Shown piece by piece: positions 47,287-59,270 of a stretch of 64,000 nucleotides of DNA. The notes under the pieces were generated by a model. The model was not told where the DNA came from and did not search any database. It saw only the letters and a list, made by a program, of their open reading frames with translations. Within the stretch, counting starts at the first letter, position 1. Every line of letters starts with the position of its first letter. This DNA comes from Spinacia oleracea. Its lineage: Eukaryota > Streptophyta > Magnoliopsida > Caryophyllales > Amaranthaceae. The DNA lies in the NCBI RefSeq assembly GCF_020520425.1, contig NC_079491.1, forward strand, positions 40,786,027-40,850,026, read 5' to 3'. The translations under genes and the position numbers were made by a program.

Positions 47287-48184
47287 AATCAAACCTCTTT
47301 TATAAACAGCAAATGATAGCACTTACTATCCTTATCATCCCTTGACATCTCTTCATGCAAAATTTCCTTCACCTTCTTGAACTTTGAGCATCAAAACTTC
47401 ATCCTGAATCGAGCAATCGATATTTCTTATAAGTAATCTGCAAGCACTACAGCCAACAGCCCAAGTGAAAGCTTTAGAATCCGATATGTTTTAGTGTATG
47501 ATCCTAGGTGGATTTGGTTTGTTTTGAATAACTTGTTTACTTCCAAGTAAACTTTTATCCCTATTATATCCCTTAATTATACATCTCTCTAATGTAAACT
47601 GTTAATGTATCAACTTTCTAAACTAGATGTATCACACATAATTAAAAACAATGATAGAGAAACTTGTGACATTGAGAGAGGAAGAAGTATTATTTACTAC
47701 AATTACGACATAACTTTAAATTTAATACATATAATACCAGAAATCATAAAAAAAATTAAATATACTTGTGAATTGTGATTAAATTCACTTAGAAGTACGG
47801 AGTATTTGTAGAGACACCATTTCTAGCTTACATGGACTTGGTTCACACTAAATTTATTGTGGACCAAGCTTTAAAATAAAGGCAACAACTTGTACCAAAT
47901 ACCCTCATAGTTTCAGGTATTCACCATATATACCCCTTAGGTTTCATTTTCTTGTATTACATGGCCCTGCCGTTAGTGGTCGTTAAATGACTGTTATAAA
48001 CTTTCATTTTATCACCGTATGCCCATCTGTTAAGCAACGACTAGTTTTTCAAAAAAACTAACCCTTGGCCATTATTTCTATAATATTTCTGTAACTTTTG
48101 CCGGTCTTAAGCATGCATTGGATATACCACACGTCCACACCTGATCTCCGCCACTTACATTTTTCCTAATCTCTAAGTTACCAC
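47287..48184. other. Intergenic, AT-rich
   Basis: I recognise no gene or complete element. The last 8 bp (GTTACCAC) are the left duplication of the next hAT MITE. Confidence 0.4.
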
Positions 48185-48840
48185 CAGGGGCGGACCTATT
48201 ATGCCCTTGAGGGGTCTCCCATTATTTTCTAATAAAATTGTTAAATTAATTTTGAGAAAATTAATTGCACTTGAAATAGTTAACATATACGGAATATATA
48301 ATTAACTTTAATTTACAATAAATTTTAATGAAATATCTTTGTCATAATGGTTGCAGAACTAAATTCTACCTAAGTAATTTATTCATTTAAGAACGTTCAT
48401 TTTTTTTCCTCTCATTTTTTCTTCAAAAATGTTTTATATTTTTCATAAGATATACTTCACTAGTAGTATATACTTCTAGTAATGTATTTTGATACTCCAC
48501 TTTTATAGAATTGTAGTTGTATGTTACTTTTATCTTTTTAGAGGTCTAATTAATTAATTCGTATATAGATTTATAATGTCCCACAAACGTCGAGAATGAT
48601 GTTCCATTTTTTATTAGTGTCTTTGTGTGCTATTTGTTCAATGACAATTATATTTTGTAATAAAGTAATCTCATCCGATGTATGGAAAGCTCATTTTCTA
48701 TTTAATTGAAATCGCGCCAAGCTATTATTGCGGCATTTATAATATTTTGACTATTTATATTTCAACTTTAACCCACTAAAATGAAAACAAATCATAAATA
48801 TTTTTGGACCCTCATATATATATTTCTGGATCCGCCCCTG
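48185..48840. mobile_element. hAT-type MITE, second copy
   Basis: It starts CAGGGGCGGACCTA and ends TCTGGATCCGCCCCTG. Flanks are GTTACCAC and GCTACCAC, 7 of 8 matching, as for hAT. No transposase. Same terminal family as 35741-36362, with an AT-rich interior. Confidence 0.87.
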
Positions 48841-49002
48841 GCTACCACCCAATTTTTTACAATACTTTTGATTTCATTCACAACTGAATCTATACATTCT
48901 ACAATCTACAATGCCATTCCATAAAACAATCTCCTAATTCCCGACCAGCACATAATCTCTTTTTTGCATTGTTCTACATAAACAAATTCCCCTGACAAAT
49001 GC

Positions 49003-49274
49003 CACTACAAGAAGAATTTGTATCTTTAACGACAACCTCATTACGACGGGTTAAAAATCCCGTCACAAAAGCCTTTTGTGACGGGGCTAACAACCAAACA
49101 AAGACGGGAATAACCGTCGCAAATGTCTTTTATGACGGGTTAACTACGGGATTTTCCATTAACGACGACCTCTTTTTATGACGGGTTCGCGACATGAATT
49201 CCCGTCATTAATCAACCATTATTGGCATTTAGCGACGGGATTTCCCGTCGTTAATGGTACAACTTTTTGTAGTG
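49003..49274 (-). mobile_element. CACTA-type MITE, copy 4
   Basis: CACTACAAGAAGAATTTG begins it and ACTTTTTGTAGTG ends it, with TGC on both sides. The interior matches the 3728-4729 copies in inverse orientation. It lies about 390 bp beyond the stop codon of the ERF gene. Confidence 0.85.
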
Positions 49275-49662
49275 TGCCTATGAGTTTCTGGTTGTCATCT
49301 AATTAATATATTTAATTTGTAATGAAATTTATATAGCTAAAATGGTTAAAACTTAATTGTCAAATTGAGATCAAAGGTAACTAATGTGAAAGTGAAAACT
49401 ACTAGTGACCTAGCTGACAAACAGTTACGTATTACCAAAAATCACAAAACAAGATTTGATACATTTTATACAATAAGAACAAATTCATTGCATATAACTT
49501 GATCAGAAAATAACCATGACAAATGTAGTTTGAAACATGGGTTATTGCTATATATATATTCCTAAAAGATCGAGCAAAGAGAAAGTTAAATATTCCTTGG
49601 AGACTTGGAGTTTATGATAGTATATAGTTATAGGGATACTGCGTATATTGTTTACTTCTCTT
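49275..49662. other. 3' flank of the ERF gene
   Basis: AT-rich. It should hold the 3' untranslated region and polyadenylation signals, but none is distinctive. Confidence 0.35.
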
Positions 49663-50262
49663 CTAAGGTTGATTCCAAAAGTTGTGATTTCCTGAAAAGT
49701 TGCCATAATCTTCTTCTTCATTATCATAACCATGATCATAATCAACATAAGCAGGGACATCCAAGCGAGGAGGGCTAAGAAGCATTCCATGAGCCATATT
49801 TGTCAACACATTTGGCATATCAAATATCAAATCTTCATCCATAAAATATTCTTCAGTCCTTTTCCCCTTATCAGTATTTTCAGCATCATTTTCGTGGTTT
49901 TCCTTTCTTCCAAAATTCAATGCATCAGCAGCTGCCCCAGCAGCTGCAGCTGCAGAGGCAGCTGCTGCCTGAATATCCCTGGGAGAAGTGGAGTGTGGGA
50001 CTGGCAACGAAGGGGATGATTCTGGAAAGTTGAGTTGGGTATTGGGGCCCTTCAAAGCTAGGGATGCCACATCATATGCCACAGCAGCCATCTCTTGGGT
50101 AGGGTAAGAACCAAGCCAAATTCTAGTAGGTTTTTTAGGCTCTCGAATTTCCGATACCCATTTCCCGTTCTTCCTACGTCTTACACCTTTGTAGGAAGAC
50201 CGAGATGACTGACTGCTAGTGTAGTTGGAACCTTCTGGATTTTGTTGAGTGTGACGATGCAT
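49663..50262 (-). CDS. AP2/ERF transcription factor, DREB-type (ERF025/026/027-like)
   Basis: An intact, intronless 199-residue protein. One AP2 domain covers about residues 24-81 ([48 protein letters not shown]). Val14 and Glu19 of the domain (WVSEIRE) are the residues that mark DREB members, which bind DRE/CRT promoter elements. After [12 protein letters not shown] comes an Ala-rich segment (residues 99-113). An acidic C-terminus then includes [23 protein letters not shown] (residues 143-165, shown in parts), a motif of the A-4 (TINY-like) branch and a likely activation region. Single-exon structure and length fit the family. The start is the first Met after an upstream non-coding stretch. 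It would act in the nucleus, probably in stress or growth responses. It is the only host gene here that looks functional. Confidence 0.9.
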   Translation of the reverse strand: MHRHTQQNPEGSNYTSSQSSRSSYKGVRRRKNGKWVSEIREPKKPTRIWLGSYPTQEMAAVAYDVASLALKGPNTQLNFPESSPSLPVPHSTSPRDIQAAAASAAAAAGAAADALNFGRKENHENDAENTDKGKRTEEYFMDEDLIFDMPNVLTNMAHGMLLSPPRLDVPAYVDYDHGYDNEEEDYGNFSGNHNFWNQP

Positions 50263-50968
50263 GGTTATGGTTATGGTTACGGATATGATTACTATGAGTA
50301 GGGTAAGTTACAAGGAAACTTCGTTGGAAGGAAGAAGCCATTTTATATGCGTAATACCCAGCTCAGTTTCCTAAACACTTGGATTAGAGATGAGGAAAGT
50401 GCAATCCAGATGAAGATGAACTTCACTCGTTTGCGGATAGCTGGTTAATGTAAGAGTTAATTTGGTAAGTTTGTTGCCAGACAGCTTTTCAAGTGTTGGA
50501 AATGCAGGCATATAGTAATTATTTCTTAGAGTTGCTGATCGATAAAAGGGCTTCCATCAGACCATCACTATAACAACAATAGTGGGATATTGTGAGTGAT
50601 GAGAGTGTGGGTTCTGAGGTTGATTAATGGAATAGAACAGTGTTTCCTGTCTTCCAAAAACGTGTGTGTTCGTGCGTGTCGATGATTTGACATAATTTGA
50701 ATTACTTTGATGTTGTATGATTGGTTTATTTCCGATATCTATGTTGGTACCAGGTAGAATATTTGTTCTTTTGAGATTTTTATGTATCTTTCTAATTATT
50801 TGTCTTTGTCTTTGTCTTGGTTTCAAAGTATAATACACCCATAATCAGCTCCCTCCGTGCATGACTTATTTACTCGTGTTTATGGATGAGTTGCGTGCTT
50901 GACATTCATTGAAAAGTTGTAATTTTAAAAATCGGTCATGTGGTTTTGAATATAATCTAATATATCTA
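50263..50968 (-). promoter_or_regulatory. Upstream region of the ERF gene
   Basis: A TATA-like CATATAAAA (minus strand, about 50341-50349) lies about 80 bp before the start codon, so transcription probably begins near 50315. The copia element 50969-55620 begins about 700 bp upstream, which limits the native promoter. Confidence 0.45.
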
Positions 50969-51274
50969 TGTTATAACATATGCAAAGAAAGAATTAATAA
51001 CGTAATAAAGAACGCAGAGAATTTAACGTGGTTCAGCAACAATGTGTTAGCTACGTCCACAGGATAGAAGGGAGAAAAGTTTTATTAATCTTGAGGATTA
51101 CAGATTACAGAATACAACTAGGTTATGATCTAAAGAGTTTATATAGTACTCTCTAGACAGATGCGGAAAAGCCCAGAAAATAGGCCCAAAACATATAACC
51201 CTAGTCTAGAATAACAGTCCCCGTGCTGGGGCGTTGCAGTATGGGGCTTGACCGATTCAAGGCATTATCTAACA
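50969..51274 (-). repeat. Copia 3' LTR (minus element)
   Basis: 306 bp, TGTTAGATAATG to TTATAACA on the minus strand. It matches 55317-55620 apart from about 23 differences. Confidence 0.9.
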
Positions 51275-51388
51275 AATCTCCACCTTGACTTGAATCCTCT
51301 CACAAATAACAGATGTACCAGATCCACCATTATAATGCCAGATGTACCAGAAACTCCTCTGCCTCAGATTTTGCTCTCAAAAGGGCAA

Positions 51389-53191
51389 TCAACAACTCCT
51401 AACATTTAGCAAGTTCATACAGTGTTGAAACTTGCTATGTGGAACCGGCTTGGTGAACATATCGGTTGGGTTATCAGCAGTACCCACTTTGTTCACCTTA
51501 ATTCTCTTCTCACTTCTCAGAAAATGATACCTTACATCGATGTGCTTATTCCTCTCATGATGTACTTGATCCTTAGCTAAACAGATTGTACTGTGACTGT
51601 CACAGTACACTATAGCTTGATCATGATGTAGACCCAAATCACTAACCAACCCTTTCAACCATATTCCCTCTTTTGCTGCTTCTGTCAATGCCATGTACTC
51701 TGATTCTGTAGTAGACAAAGTCACCGTAGGTTGCAAAGTATCTTTCCAACTGACAACTGAACCACCAAGAGTGAAAGCATAACCAGTCATAGATCTTCTA
51801 CTGTCAACATCTCCAGCATAATCAGAGTCTGAAAACCCTGTCACCAAACACTCTGTATCACCTCCATAAATGAGACCAACATCAGATGTACCTTTTAGGT
51901 ACCGAAAAATCCTCTTCACAGCTTGCCAATGCTCCTTTCCAGGTTCACCCATAAACCTACTAACAACACTAACAGACTGTGCCAAATCAGGTCTAGTGCA
52001 GACCATTGCATACATCAAGCTTCCTACTGCACTAGCATAGGGAACTCGAGACATGTACTCCTTCTCCTCGATCAACAGACTTAGGTGCAAAAGCAACCGA
52101 CATATGTGCATTTGCAGCACTAGGAGTATCTATTATCCCTTATGTGATAAGAAGGGCTTCTTTTTGCTTTTATCCCTATAAATCTCCATCCCCAGAATTT
52201 TCCGAGCCGCACCCAAATCTTTCATCTCAAACTCAGCACTAAGGAGATCCTTCAACTTCTGAACATCAGACTTGTTCTCTGCAGTTAACAACATATCATC
52301 TACATACAGGACCAGATAAATCAATGAACCATTTGCTGCCTTGCTATAGTAAACACAACAATCATACGGACTCCTGGTGTAGCCGATCTCTATCATATAG
52401 CTGTCGAATCTCTTATACCACTGCCTCGGAGACTGCTTTAGTCCATACAAGGACTTCTTCAACTTGCAAACATAATCTTCCTTACCAGGAACCTGAAAAT
52501 CATCTGGCTGAGTCATGTATATCTCATCTTCCAACTCTCCATGCAGAAAAGCTGTCTTCACATCTAGTTGTTCAAGCTCCAGATCCTGATGTGCAACTAT
52601 TGCTAGTAGCACCCTGATGGAAGTGTGTCTGACCACTGGTGAAAAAATCTCATTGTAGTCTACTCCCTCTCTCTAAGTGAACCCTCTAGCTACTACTCGA
52701 GCTTTATACTTGATACCCTCAACAGATGTTTCTCCTTCCTTTTTCTTGTAGACCCATTTACAAATGACGATCTTTCTTTCTCGAGGTCTCTTGGTTAATT
52801 CCCAAGTCTGATTCTTATGAAGTGACTCCATCTCATCTCCCATTGCAGCAAGCCATTGGGTAGACTCAGTACATGTGACTGCTTCTTTGTAGGTGGATGG
52901 CTCATCAGAGTCAGGATCCACCTCTTCAGTAACCTGTAGTGCATAGGCCACCATATCTTTAAAACCATATCTCTTGGGAGGCATCCCATAATTAGCTCTC
53001 TTTGATCGATCAAGAGCCAAATTGTGCTGAATCGCTACTGGTAATGAAGAAACTGATGGTTCTGATTCTGACTGTGGTTGTTGACCTTCATCTTGTGGTT
53101 CACTCTCATCTAGAGTGACTTGCTGCTGCACCTGTTTCTCAACACTACCACTTTCTGACACAACAATAAACTTCACAGTAGGGTTAAACAT
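51389..53191 (-). pseudogene. Copia RT and RNase H, disrupted
   Basis: The frame 53191-52673 carries the integrase-RT linker and start of RT (RSKRANYGMPPKRYG, WLAAMGDEMESLHKNQTWEL, CKWVYKKK). A stop at about 52673 follows KARVVARGFT. The 52636-52133 frame has RT (EQLDVKTAFLHGELED, KSLYGLKQSPRQWYKRFD, LYVDDMLLTA). The 52120-51389 frame holds RNase H (SDSDYAGDVDSRRS, WKDTLQPTVTLSTTESEYMALTEAAKE, VYCDSHSTICLAK) and the usual end TADNPTDMFTKPV. It would copy the RNA into DNA. The stops between the three frames disable it. Confidence 0.9.
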
Positions 53192-53398
53192 AGAATTTTC
53201 ATCAAAGACTACATTTCTACTTAATATAACCCTCTTTTCAGATGGGACCAGATTCTATACCCTTTAACCCCATCCCCATAGCATACAAATACTCCGTTTT
53301 TAGCTCGTGGCTCTAATTTACCCTCATTTACATGATAATAAAAAGTAAAAACAAAATCTCTTAAACTAGAGTAATCAGCAGGCTTACCAGACCACACC

Positions 53399-53788
53399 TC
53401 AATAGGGGTTTTGAGATGTATACCTGTGTGAGGTCCACGATTGATCAGATGTACTAACCGCTTCTGCCCAAAATCTTCTAGTTAGTCCAGCATTAGAAAA
53501 CATGCACCTAGCTCTCTCCAGAAGTGTCTGATTCATACGTTCTGCTACACCATTTTGCTGTGGTGTATCCCTGGCTGTATGATGCCTAGCATTCCCTTCA
53601 TTCTTGCAGAACTCATCGAACTCAGACCGACAAAATTCCAGACCATTATCAGTTCGCAGCCTTTTGATCTTCTTCCCTGCTTGATTCTCCACTAATGCCT
53701 TCCACTGTCTGAAAATCTTAAAAGCTTCACTTTTATGCTTCATAATGAACACCCAAGTCATCCTTGAGAAATCATCAATCATTGACAA
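53399..53788 (-). pseudogene. Copia integrase core fragment
   Basis: The catalytic triad is visible: SMIDDFSRMTWVF, RTDNGLEF, and DTPQQNGVAERMNQTLLERAR. A stop lies just upstream, where Tyr is expected after GHR, and the C-terminal end runs off frame near 53440. Confidence 0.88.
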
Positions 53789-53805
53789 AAATTATCTGTG
53801 ACCCC

Positions 53806-55263
53806 TTAAAGACTCCACCCGGGAAGGACCCCAACAATCAGAATGGATGTAATCAAGTGTGCCTTTTGTTCTGTGTATACCTTTAGGGAACTTGCTGCGA
53901 TGTAGTTTCCCAAAAACACAATGTTCAAGAATTCAAGATCCGTGACCTTGTGACCACAAAGAAGATCCGCTTTTGACAGAATTTGCATCCCTCTTGCACT
54001 CATGTGACCAAGCCTCATATGCCATAACTTGTTCATGTTCTCCTTATCAATCTCCAAGGATGCAACAGCAATAGAACCTGATAACGTAGATCCTTGAAGA
54101 ACATACAAGGTACCACGTTTTACACCTTTCAAAACCACATTCGAACCCTTGCAGACATGTAAAACTCCACCTTCACCCTGAAAACTGAAACCCTTGTTGT
54201 CTAACATACTCAAAGATATCAGATTCTTTGTCATAAGTGGAACATGCCTAACATCATTCAATGTGCAAAATTTACCATCATGTGTCCGAATTTTAATTGA
54301 GCCTACTCCAACCGCCTTACAAACAGAACTATTAGCCATAGAAATATTGTCACCGTCTACTTGCTCGTAGGTTGTAAACCACTCCCTGCACGGAGATATA
54401 TGGTAAGACGCTCCAGAATCAAGGATCCACACATCACTGTGATGCCTGTGCTCATCAGCAACTAGAGCAATATCCTCTTCAGAATTGGTATCAGCTACCG
54501 CAGCAAGACCTGGCGATTTATCCTGTTGCCTCTTCTTCTTGGAACAATCAGATTTCCAGTGTCCCTTCTCCTTACAATAATTACAGACATCATTATATTT
54601 AGGACCCTTAGAAACTGGTTTCTTGAATTTCTTCTTCCCCGAATTTCCATGCCCATAACTCCCACTGGCTACTAACCCAGCAGCCTGATTATCTGTACCT
54701 GTACCAGTCGCCCTATGGCGCAGCTCTCTAGTATGGAGGGACGATCTAACCTCCACTAGAGAAATAGTATCTCTACCAACAATAAACGATTGCACGAAAT
54801 TTTCATACGATATTGGTAAAGAAACTAACAAAATTAAAGCAGTATCCTCATCTTCAATTTTAACATCAATATTACGCAATTCTAATAAAATTGTGTTTAA
54901 TTGATCTAAGTGATCTCGGAGAGGCATACCTTCCTGCATTCGCAGACTGAACAGACGTTGCTTCAGAAGCAACTTATTGGTTAAGGACTTTTTCATATAC
55001 ATACTCTCGAGCTTAACCCACAGACCTTGTGCGGTTTCCTCCTCCGCGACCTCGGTGATGATATCGTCAGCAAGATACAACAAAATCGTCGAGTGTGCCT
55101 TCTTCTCCAGAACGGCCATCTCATCGGTGATTGGATCCGCCGACTTCCTAGCAAGCGACGACCATAACCCTTGTTGTTTCAACAAGGCTCGCATCTTGAT
55201 TCGCCATAAACTGAAACTATTACTCCCGGTAAATTTCTCGACCTTCACGTTAATACCAGACAT
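53806..55263 (-). pseudogene. Copia gag, protease and pre-integrase domain
   Basis: The start at 55263 (MSGINVKVEKFTGSN) is preferred over an upstream Met. Gag core: SFSLWRIKMRALLKQQGLW and LTNKLLLKQRLFSLRM. A zinc knuckle, CNYCKEKGHWKSDC, lies near 54540-54580. The aspartic protease has WILDSGASYHISP. The pre-integrase zinc domain has LWHMRLGHMSARGMQILSK but its Cys pair lies in the degraded tail. The frame is open to a shift near 53830. This is the Tork/Tnt1 style of copia. The product would be cut by its own protease. Confidence 0.9.
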
Positions 55264-55301
55264 CTTTCTCAAAAGAAATTTCAAACCCTAGAACAGATCT
55301 G

Positions 55302-55313
55302 GCTCTGATACCA
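55302..55313 (-). other. Copia primer-binding site (tRNA-iMet)
   Basis: The minus strand reads TGGTATCAGAGC four bases after the 5' LTR end. Confidence 0.9.
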
Positions 55314-55316
55314 GTT

Positions 55317-55620
55317 TGTTATAACAGATGCAAAGAAAGAATAAATAACGTAATAAAGAACGCAGATAATTTAAGTGGTTCACGAACAATGTGTTAGCTA
55401 CGCCCACAGGCAGAGGGGAGGAAATTTTTATTGATCTCGAGGATTACAGATTACAGAATACAACTAGGTTATGACCTAAACAGTTTATATAGTACTCTCT
55501 AGACAGATGAGAAAAAGCCCAGAAAATAGGCCCAAAACAGATAACCCTAGTCCAGAATAACAGTACCCGTGCTGGGGCGTTGCAGTAAGGGGCTTGACCG
55601 ATTCAAGACATTATCTAACA
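55317..55620 (-). repeat. Copia 5' LTR (minus element)
   Basis: 304 bp, bordered by the ATCTA target duplication at 55621-55625. Confidence 0.9.
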
Positions 55621-56143
55621 ATCTAATTAAAATGAACATATTTCTTAAGATATTAGAAGCTCCACATTGACAAGTGTATTATTCGACCAATGAAAAAAGA
55701 GGTATCCAATTTATTTAGAATTAAATATTTTAATTGGTAAATCAGTAAAAATAACGAATTACAGTAGTCAAAATAAATTAAATAAACTAAATTTGTAATT
55801 GTTTTATTAATCCTTTTAGCAAAATTATCTAAATCAATTCTATCTACATACATGAATAATTAGTACCCAGTAAATTAACCACATGTCAAATATATATTGG
55901 AACTAGATTTAAGCTCTTGCAATACACGAGTTAATTTATGTTGTGTTTTATTATTTAATTTTCCACTGTCTTTCTTTGTTCATCATCACACTATAACCGT
56001 CTACTTTTATAATCAAAACTGTCATTCAAATTTGACATTAAATTTTGTTAACGTATACGTAGCACGAAGTATCAGATTTTATCTTTTGAATATTGTTTCT
56101 TCGTAGCTCATTAGTCCAGTCAACCCTTTAGAGGGAAATAATA
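55621..56143. other. Intergenic, AT-rich
   Basis: No gene or element is recognised. It begins with the second copy of the ATCTA target duplication. Confidence 0.4.
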
Positions 56144-56190
56144 TTATTTTAACGTCTTGTTATTTGGAAGTCATGGGTAACTTAAAGATT

Positions 56191-56233
<43 letters not shown>

Positions 56234-56275
56234 TTAACGTCTTGTTATTTGGAAGTCATGGGTAACTTAAAGATT

Positions 56276-56352
<77 letters not shown>
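56144..56352. repeat. 85-bp tandem duplication with (TA)n tracts
   Basis: TTATTTTAACGTCTTGTTAT with its 60-bp context occurs at 56144 and again at 56229, each followed by a TA dinucleotide run. The second run is about 70 bp. Confidence 0.85.
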
Positions 56353-56353
<1 letters not shown>

Positions 56354-58184
56354 ATCATATATATATATCAAGGAAAATATAGAAGTAACATAAATTTTTG
56401 TGGAAATCTACAATCATTTTGTTTGGTGTGATCTTATTAAATATTTATCTTATAAGTACACGGAGTACAAAATAGGAAAATATAGAATATGATAATTTTG
56501 AAGCAATGTTTTGTTTACTTTTCAATTTTATTGTGAGTTGATAGTCAGTTTTGGTTCTGGAATTAGCTGATTTAGAAACTGTTTTAGAGAAAATTTGTGT
56601 GAAAAACTGGAATTAGCTGCATTTGAAGCTGTTGTAGAGAAAATTTGTTGGTGTTGTTCAATTGAGGTCAGTTGGTGGGAGTTATACTGCTATAACTTTG
56701 TTGCACTTGGTGATTATCTAACTCAAAAGTAAAGCAAAAACTGAAAAACGTAAATAGAAATGATCTAAAAGTAAACAAAATATGGCCAGGTTCTGGTTCG
56801 TATGTATTGTAGGTCACGTAAGAGTGGTGTCGGAGTTCCTGAGGATCCATCAGGAAATGGATGTGTGACTACTCCTTACCAAGGACTAGGGTTAAAATGT
56901 GTTGAAGTAAACGAAAACTGTGCTAAAGTAAACTTAATATCTCTAAAAGTAAACGAATTTATACGAGTTCAGCAAGTAGGATATTGACTGGGAAAAAATG
57001 TGGATTATGTGACTGAACTGTTGGGGTTGATCATTTGGTGTCTTCCTAGCTTCTCATATGGTGAAAACGTAAACTAAATTGAATTAAAAGTAGACTAAAT
57101 AACTTGGAAAATGTTGAAATATAGATGTTGTAACGATTTGTGATTGTTGCTCTGCCTGCTTGTGTTCTTTTCTGTTCTGAATTGTGTTGTTGTTTGCTGC
57201 TACTGTTTGGATCTTACTGCTATTTTTGATCTTCTTTACTGTTTTGTATCTCTGATCTGTGCTTTACCTGGTGGTCATGTTCCTGTGTTACTGTTATTTT
57301 GTTCATGTTTTGTTGTTTTGGTATGTGGTTCCATGCTTTAAGTTGTTTTGTCATGTTTAAGCCAAAATTGTGCCTGTTTGTTAGTTTTGGTCGTTTTATT
57401 CTTTTGCAATTGTGTTTTTCTTATTTGGTGTTCGTAAAGTGTTTTTTGTGCCATAACCTTGATTCTTATTTGGTGTTCTTAAAGTTTTTTTTCTCCAATT
57501 TTAAAAAGTAGATAGATGTTGGGTAAAAGTAAACAAATTACACTTAGAAGTAAATTAAACTGTTAAGTTCTTTGGTTCTGTAGCTGCTCCTGTTTGTTCG
57601 GTTCTTTTTTATTCTTCAAAGTAGAAGTAAATCAATTAGACTCCAAATTAAATCAATATAGGTTGATGGTTATTTGTATAACTTGTTTGCTTAGACTCCT
57701 GATATGCTTATTAGAATTCATGTCCTATCTTGTATTGAGCATGCACTATATTGCTTAGACTCCTGACATGAAGTAATTTTTTTTTGAAGGTACTTGACAA
57801 GAACTAATCATCTATTAAAAACTGTTGTCCTGTTGTTGATTGTCACAATTGATTGTTGTCGCCATTGCCGTATAGTGTTGTGTAGGAACCAACAATTTCT
57901 AGTGTTGCGTTAATTTAATTGGACGCTCTTTTAGGATGTAATGATGATGTGATGAACATGATTGGCGCGGAACACATTTTTGGAAAGGGCCCGTCTATTT
58001 ACAGTCTGCATAAGCGTCCTGTGACGACGTATATGAGAGCATTTAAGTTCTCATTTTGTACCATTTGGCTTATCATCTCTCAGGTTGATCCACAAGAGTG
58101 TATTTCTCGTGTTAATTCCACGTATATGAATGTCAAAACCAGTCACCCGGTTTGTAAATTGATCAACTCTACTAGACATGCTTA

Positions 58185-58256
58185 AACCTATTAGCTCAAA
58201 TGGTAGAGCACTATGAGAATGCATAGGTGATGTAGGTTCGATTCCTACATAGGTTG
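58185..58256 (+). tRNA. tRNA-like cloverleaf 1 (non-canonical anticodon loop)
   Basis: 72 nt fold with no mismatches. Acceptor AACCTAT/ATAGGTT, TA linker, D stem GCTC/GAGC, anticodon stem CTATG/CATAG, T stem GTAGG/CCTAC with loop TTCGATT, then G. The anticodon loop is six bases (AGAATG), one short, and lacks the U33 expected of a decoding tRNA. Internal box A- and box B-like sequences are present. It may be a tRNA pseudogene or a tRNA-derived element rather than a working tRNA. Confidence 0.45.
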
Positions 58257-58625
58257 TCTCTAAAAGTAATCTTTTAAAAAAATCTCAAAAGTAACTACAA
58301 GAAACTCCATAGTAAATAAAAGGAACTCAAAAGTAAATTAATAATAATAACTCAAAAGTAAATCAAAATATTTTTGATGTACATTTACAACTAGTATACA
58401 GTAAACCTGATTGTTGAATAGCTTCGAAATGTTTGCTATAATTTCTCATGCCTGAAGTATAATCTGTCAACAAACTTAACTTCTCATGTGTAGAGTATTT
58501 AGTAAGTAGAGTTGGTCGAAAAGTAAATGGAATTTTTCGAAAAGTAAACTATGAATATTGGAGTGTAGGGAGGTCAAAGTAAAGGTTTTAAAATTAAAAG
58601 TAAATAAAGGAAATTCAAAAGTAAA

Positions 58626-58681
58626 CGAACCCACATCGTTTGTGCATTTGCACAATGCTCTACCAATCGAGCTAGTAGGCT
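58626..58681 (-). pseudogene. tRNA-like structure 2, truncated
   Basis: Minus strand: acceptor half AGCCTAC, TA, D arm GCTC-GATTGGTA-GAGC, anticodon stem TTGTG/CACAA around the six-base loop CAAATG, then GTGGGTTCG. It then runs into a GTAAAC motif copy, losing the rest of the T arm. It is homologous to structure 3. Confidence 0.55.
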
Positions 58682-59270
58682 GGCGTTTTTAAATAAAATA
58701 AATAAAAGTAAAGCAAAAACCCAAACAAGTAAATCAAAATAATTCAAAAGTGAAGGCCGCCCTTGTTGTTGCTTCAATAATAAGCAGCACTTGGGAAAGC
58801 TAATCAATAAAAAAAAACTTACTGAATCCATCAGTCTTGGTGTCCACCTCTGTAGTTGAAGTATTTTTTTTCATTTGAAAGCGTCATGATGGGGACAATG
58901 TTCTTATGTCCTAAACACTAAAAGTCAGTATTACCATTGCAAGCTTCAAAATAAATTTCTGCATAAGACCTCAAGAACCATGAGACCAGAACGTGAATGC
59001 CTAGCTGACTAGAACAAATAAAGTTGCATCTGATCAATTGAAACTATGTCGGAAAACAAGATTGGTACAACAAGTCAACAACAAGAGGAATATAAAACAA
59101 TTCAAAAGTAAATAATATCATCTCAAAAGTAAATTAAAATTTCTCAAAAGTAAATAAAAAAAAATCAAAAATTTTATACAACATAGAAACTCCAAGTATT
59201 GGAGTATATGGAGGCCAAAGTAAACGTTTTCAAACTAAAAGTAAATAAGACAATAAAAAAAGTAAATATG

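Larger units (their letters stand above)
50969..55620 (-). mobile_element. Ty1/copia retrotransposon, Tork/Tnt1-like, complete ends
   Basis: LTRs at 50969-51274 and 55317-55620, with a perfect ATCTA duplication (50964-50968 and 55621-55625). On the minus strand: 5' LTR, initiator tRNA-Met primer site (complement at 55302-55313), gag-protease, integrase, RT, RNase H, polypurine tract (AAGGTGGAGATT), 3' LTR. Gene order protease-integrase-RT-RNase H is that of Ty1/copia. Coding frames are broken at several points. The two LTRs differ at roughly 23 of 305 positions by eye, so it is older than the Tat element. Confidence 0.93.
56717..59270 (+). repeat. Dispersed short-motif cluster (AAAAGTAAA-type)
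   Basis: About 30 copies of AAAAGTAAA(C/T/G) or one-step variants (CGTAAAC, AGTAGA) occur on the plus strand, often as CTCAAAAGTAAAT or CTAAAAGTAAAC. Examples: 56724, 56765, 56943, 57523, 58283, 58326, 58351, 58517, 58538, 58594, 58614, 59102, 59122, 59142, 59235. Spacing is irregular and intervening sequence is mostly unrelated. No such cluster is seen elsewhere in the window. The ORFs in the region, for example 57919-58185, match no family I know. Confidence 0.7.

Noticed and set aside
57919-58185. 88-codon plus frame (MDALLGCNDDVMN...) as a gene
   Set aside because: No recognisable family. It may be an exon of a decayed gene, but splice sites and flanking exons were not convincing.
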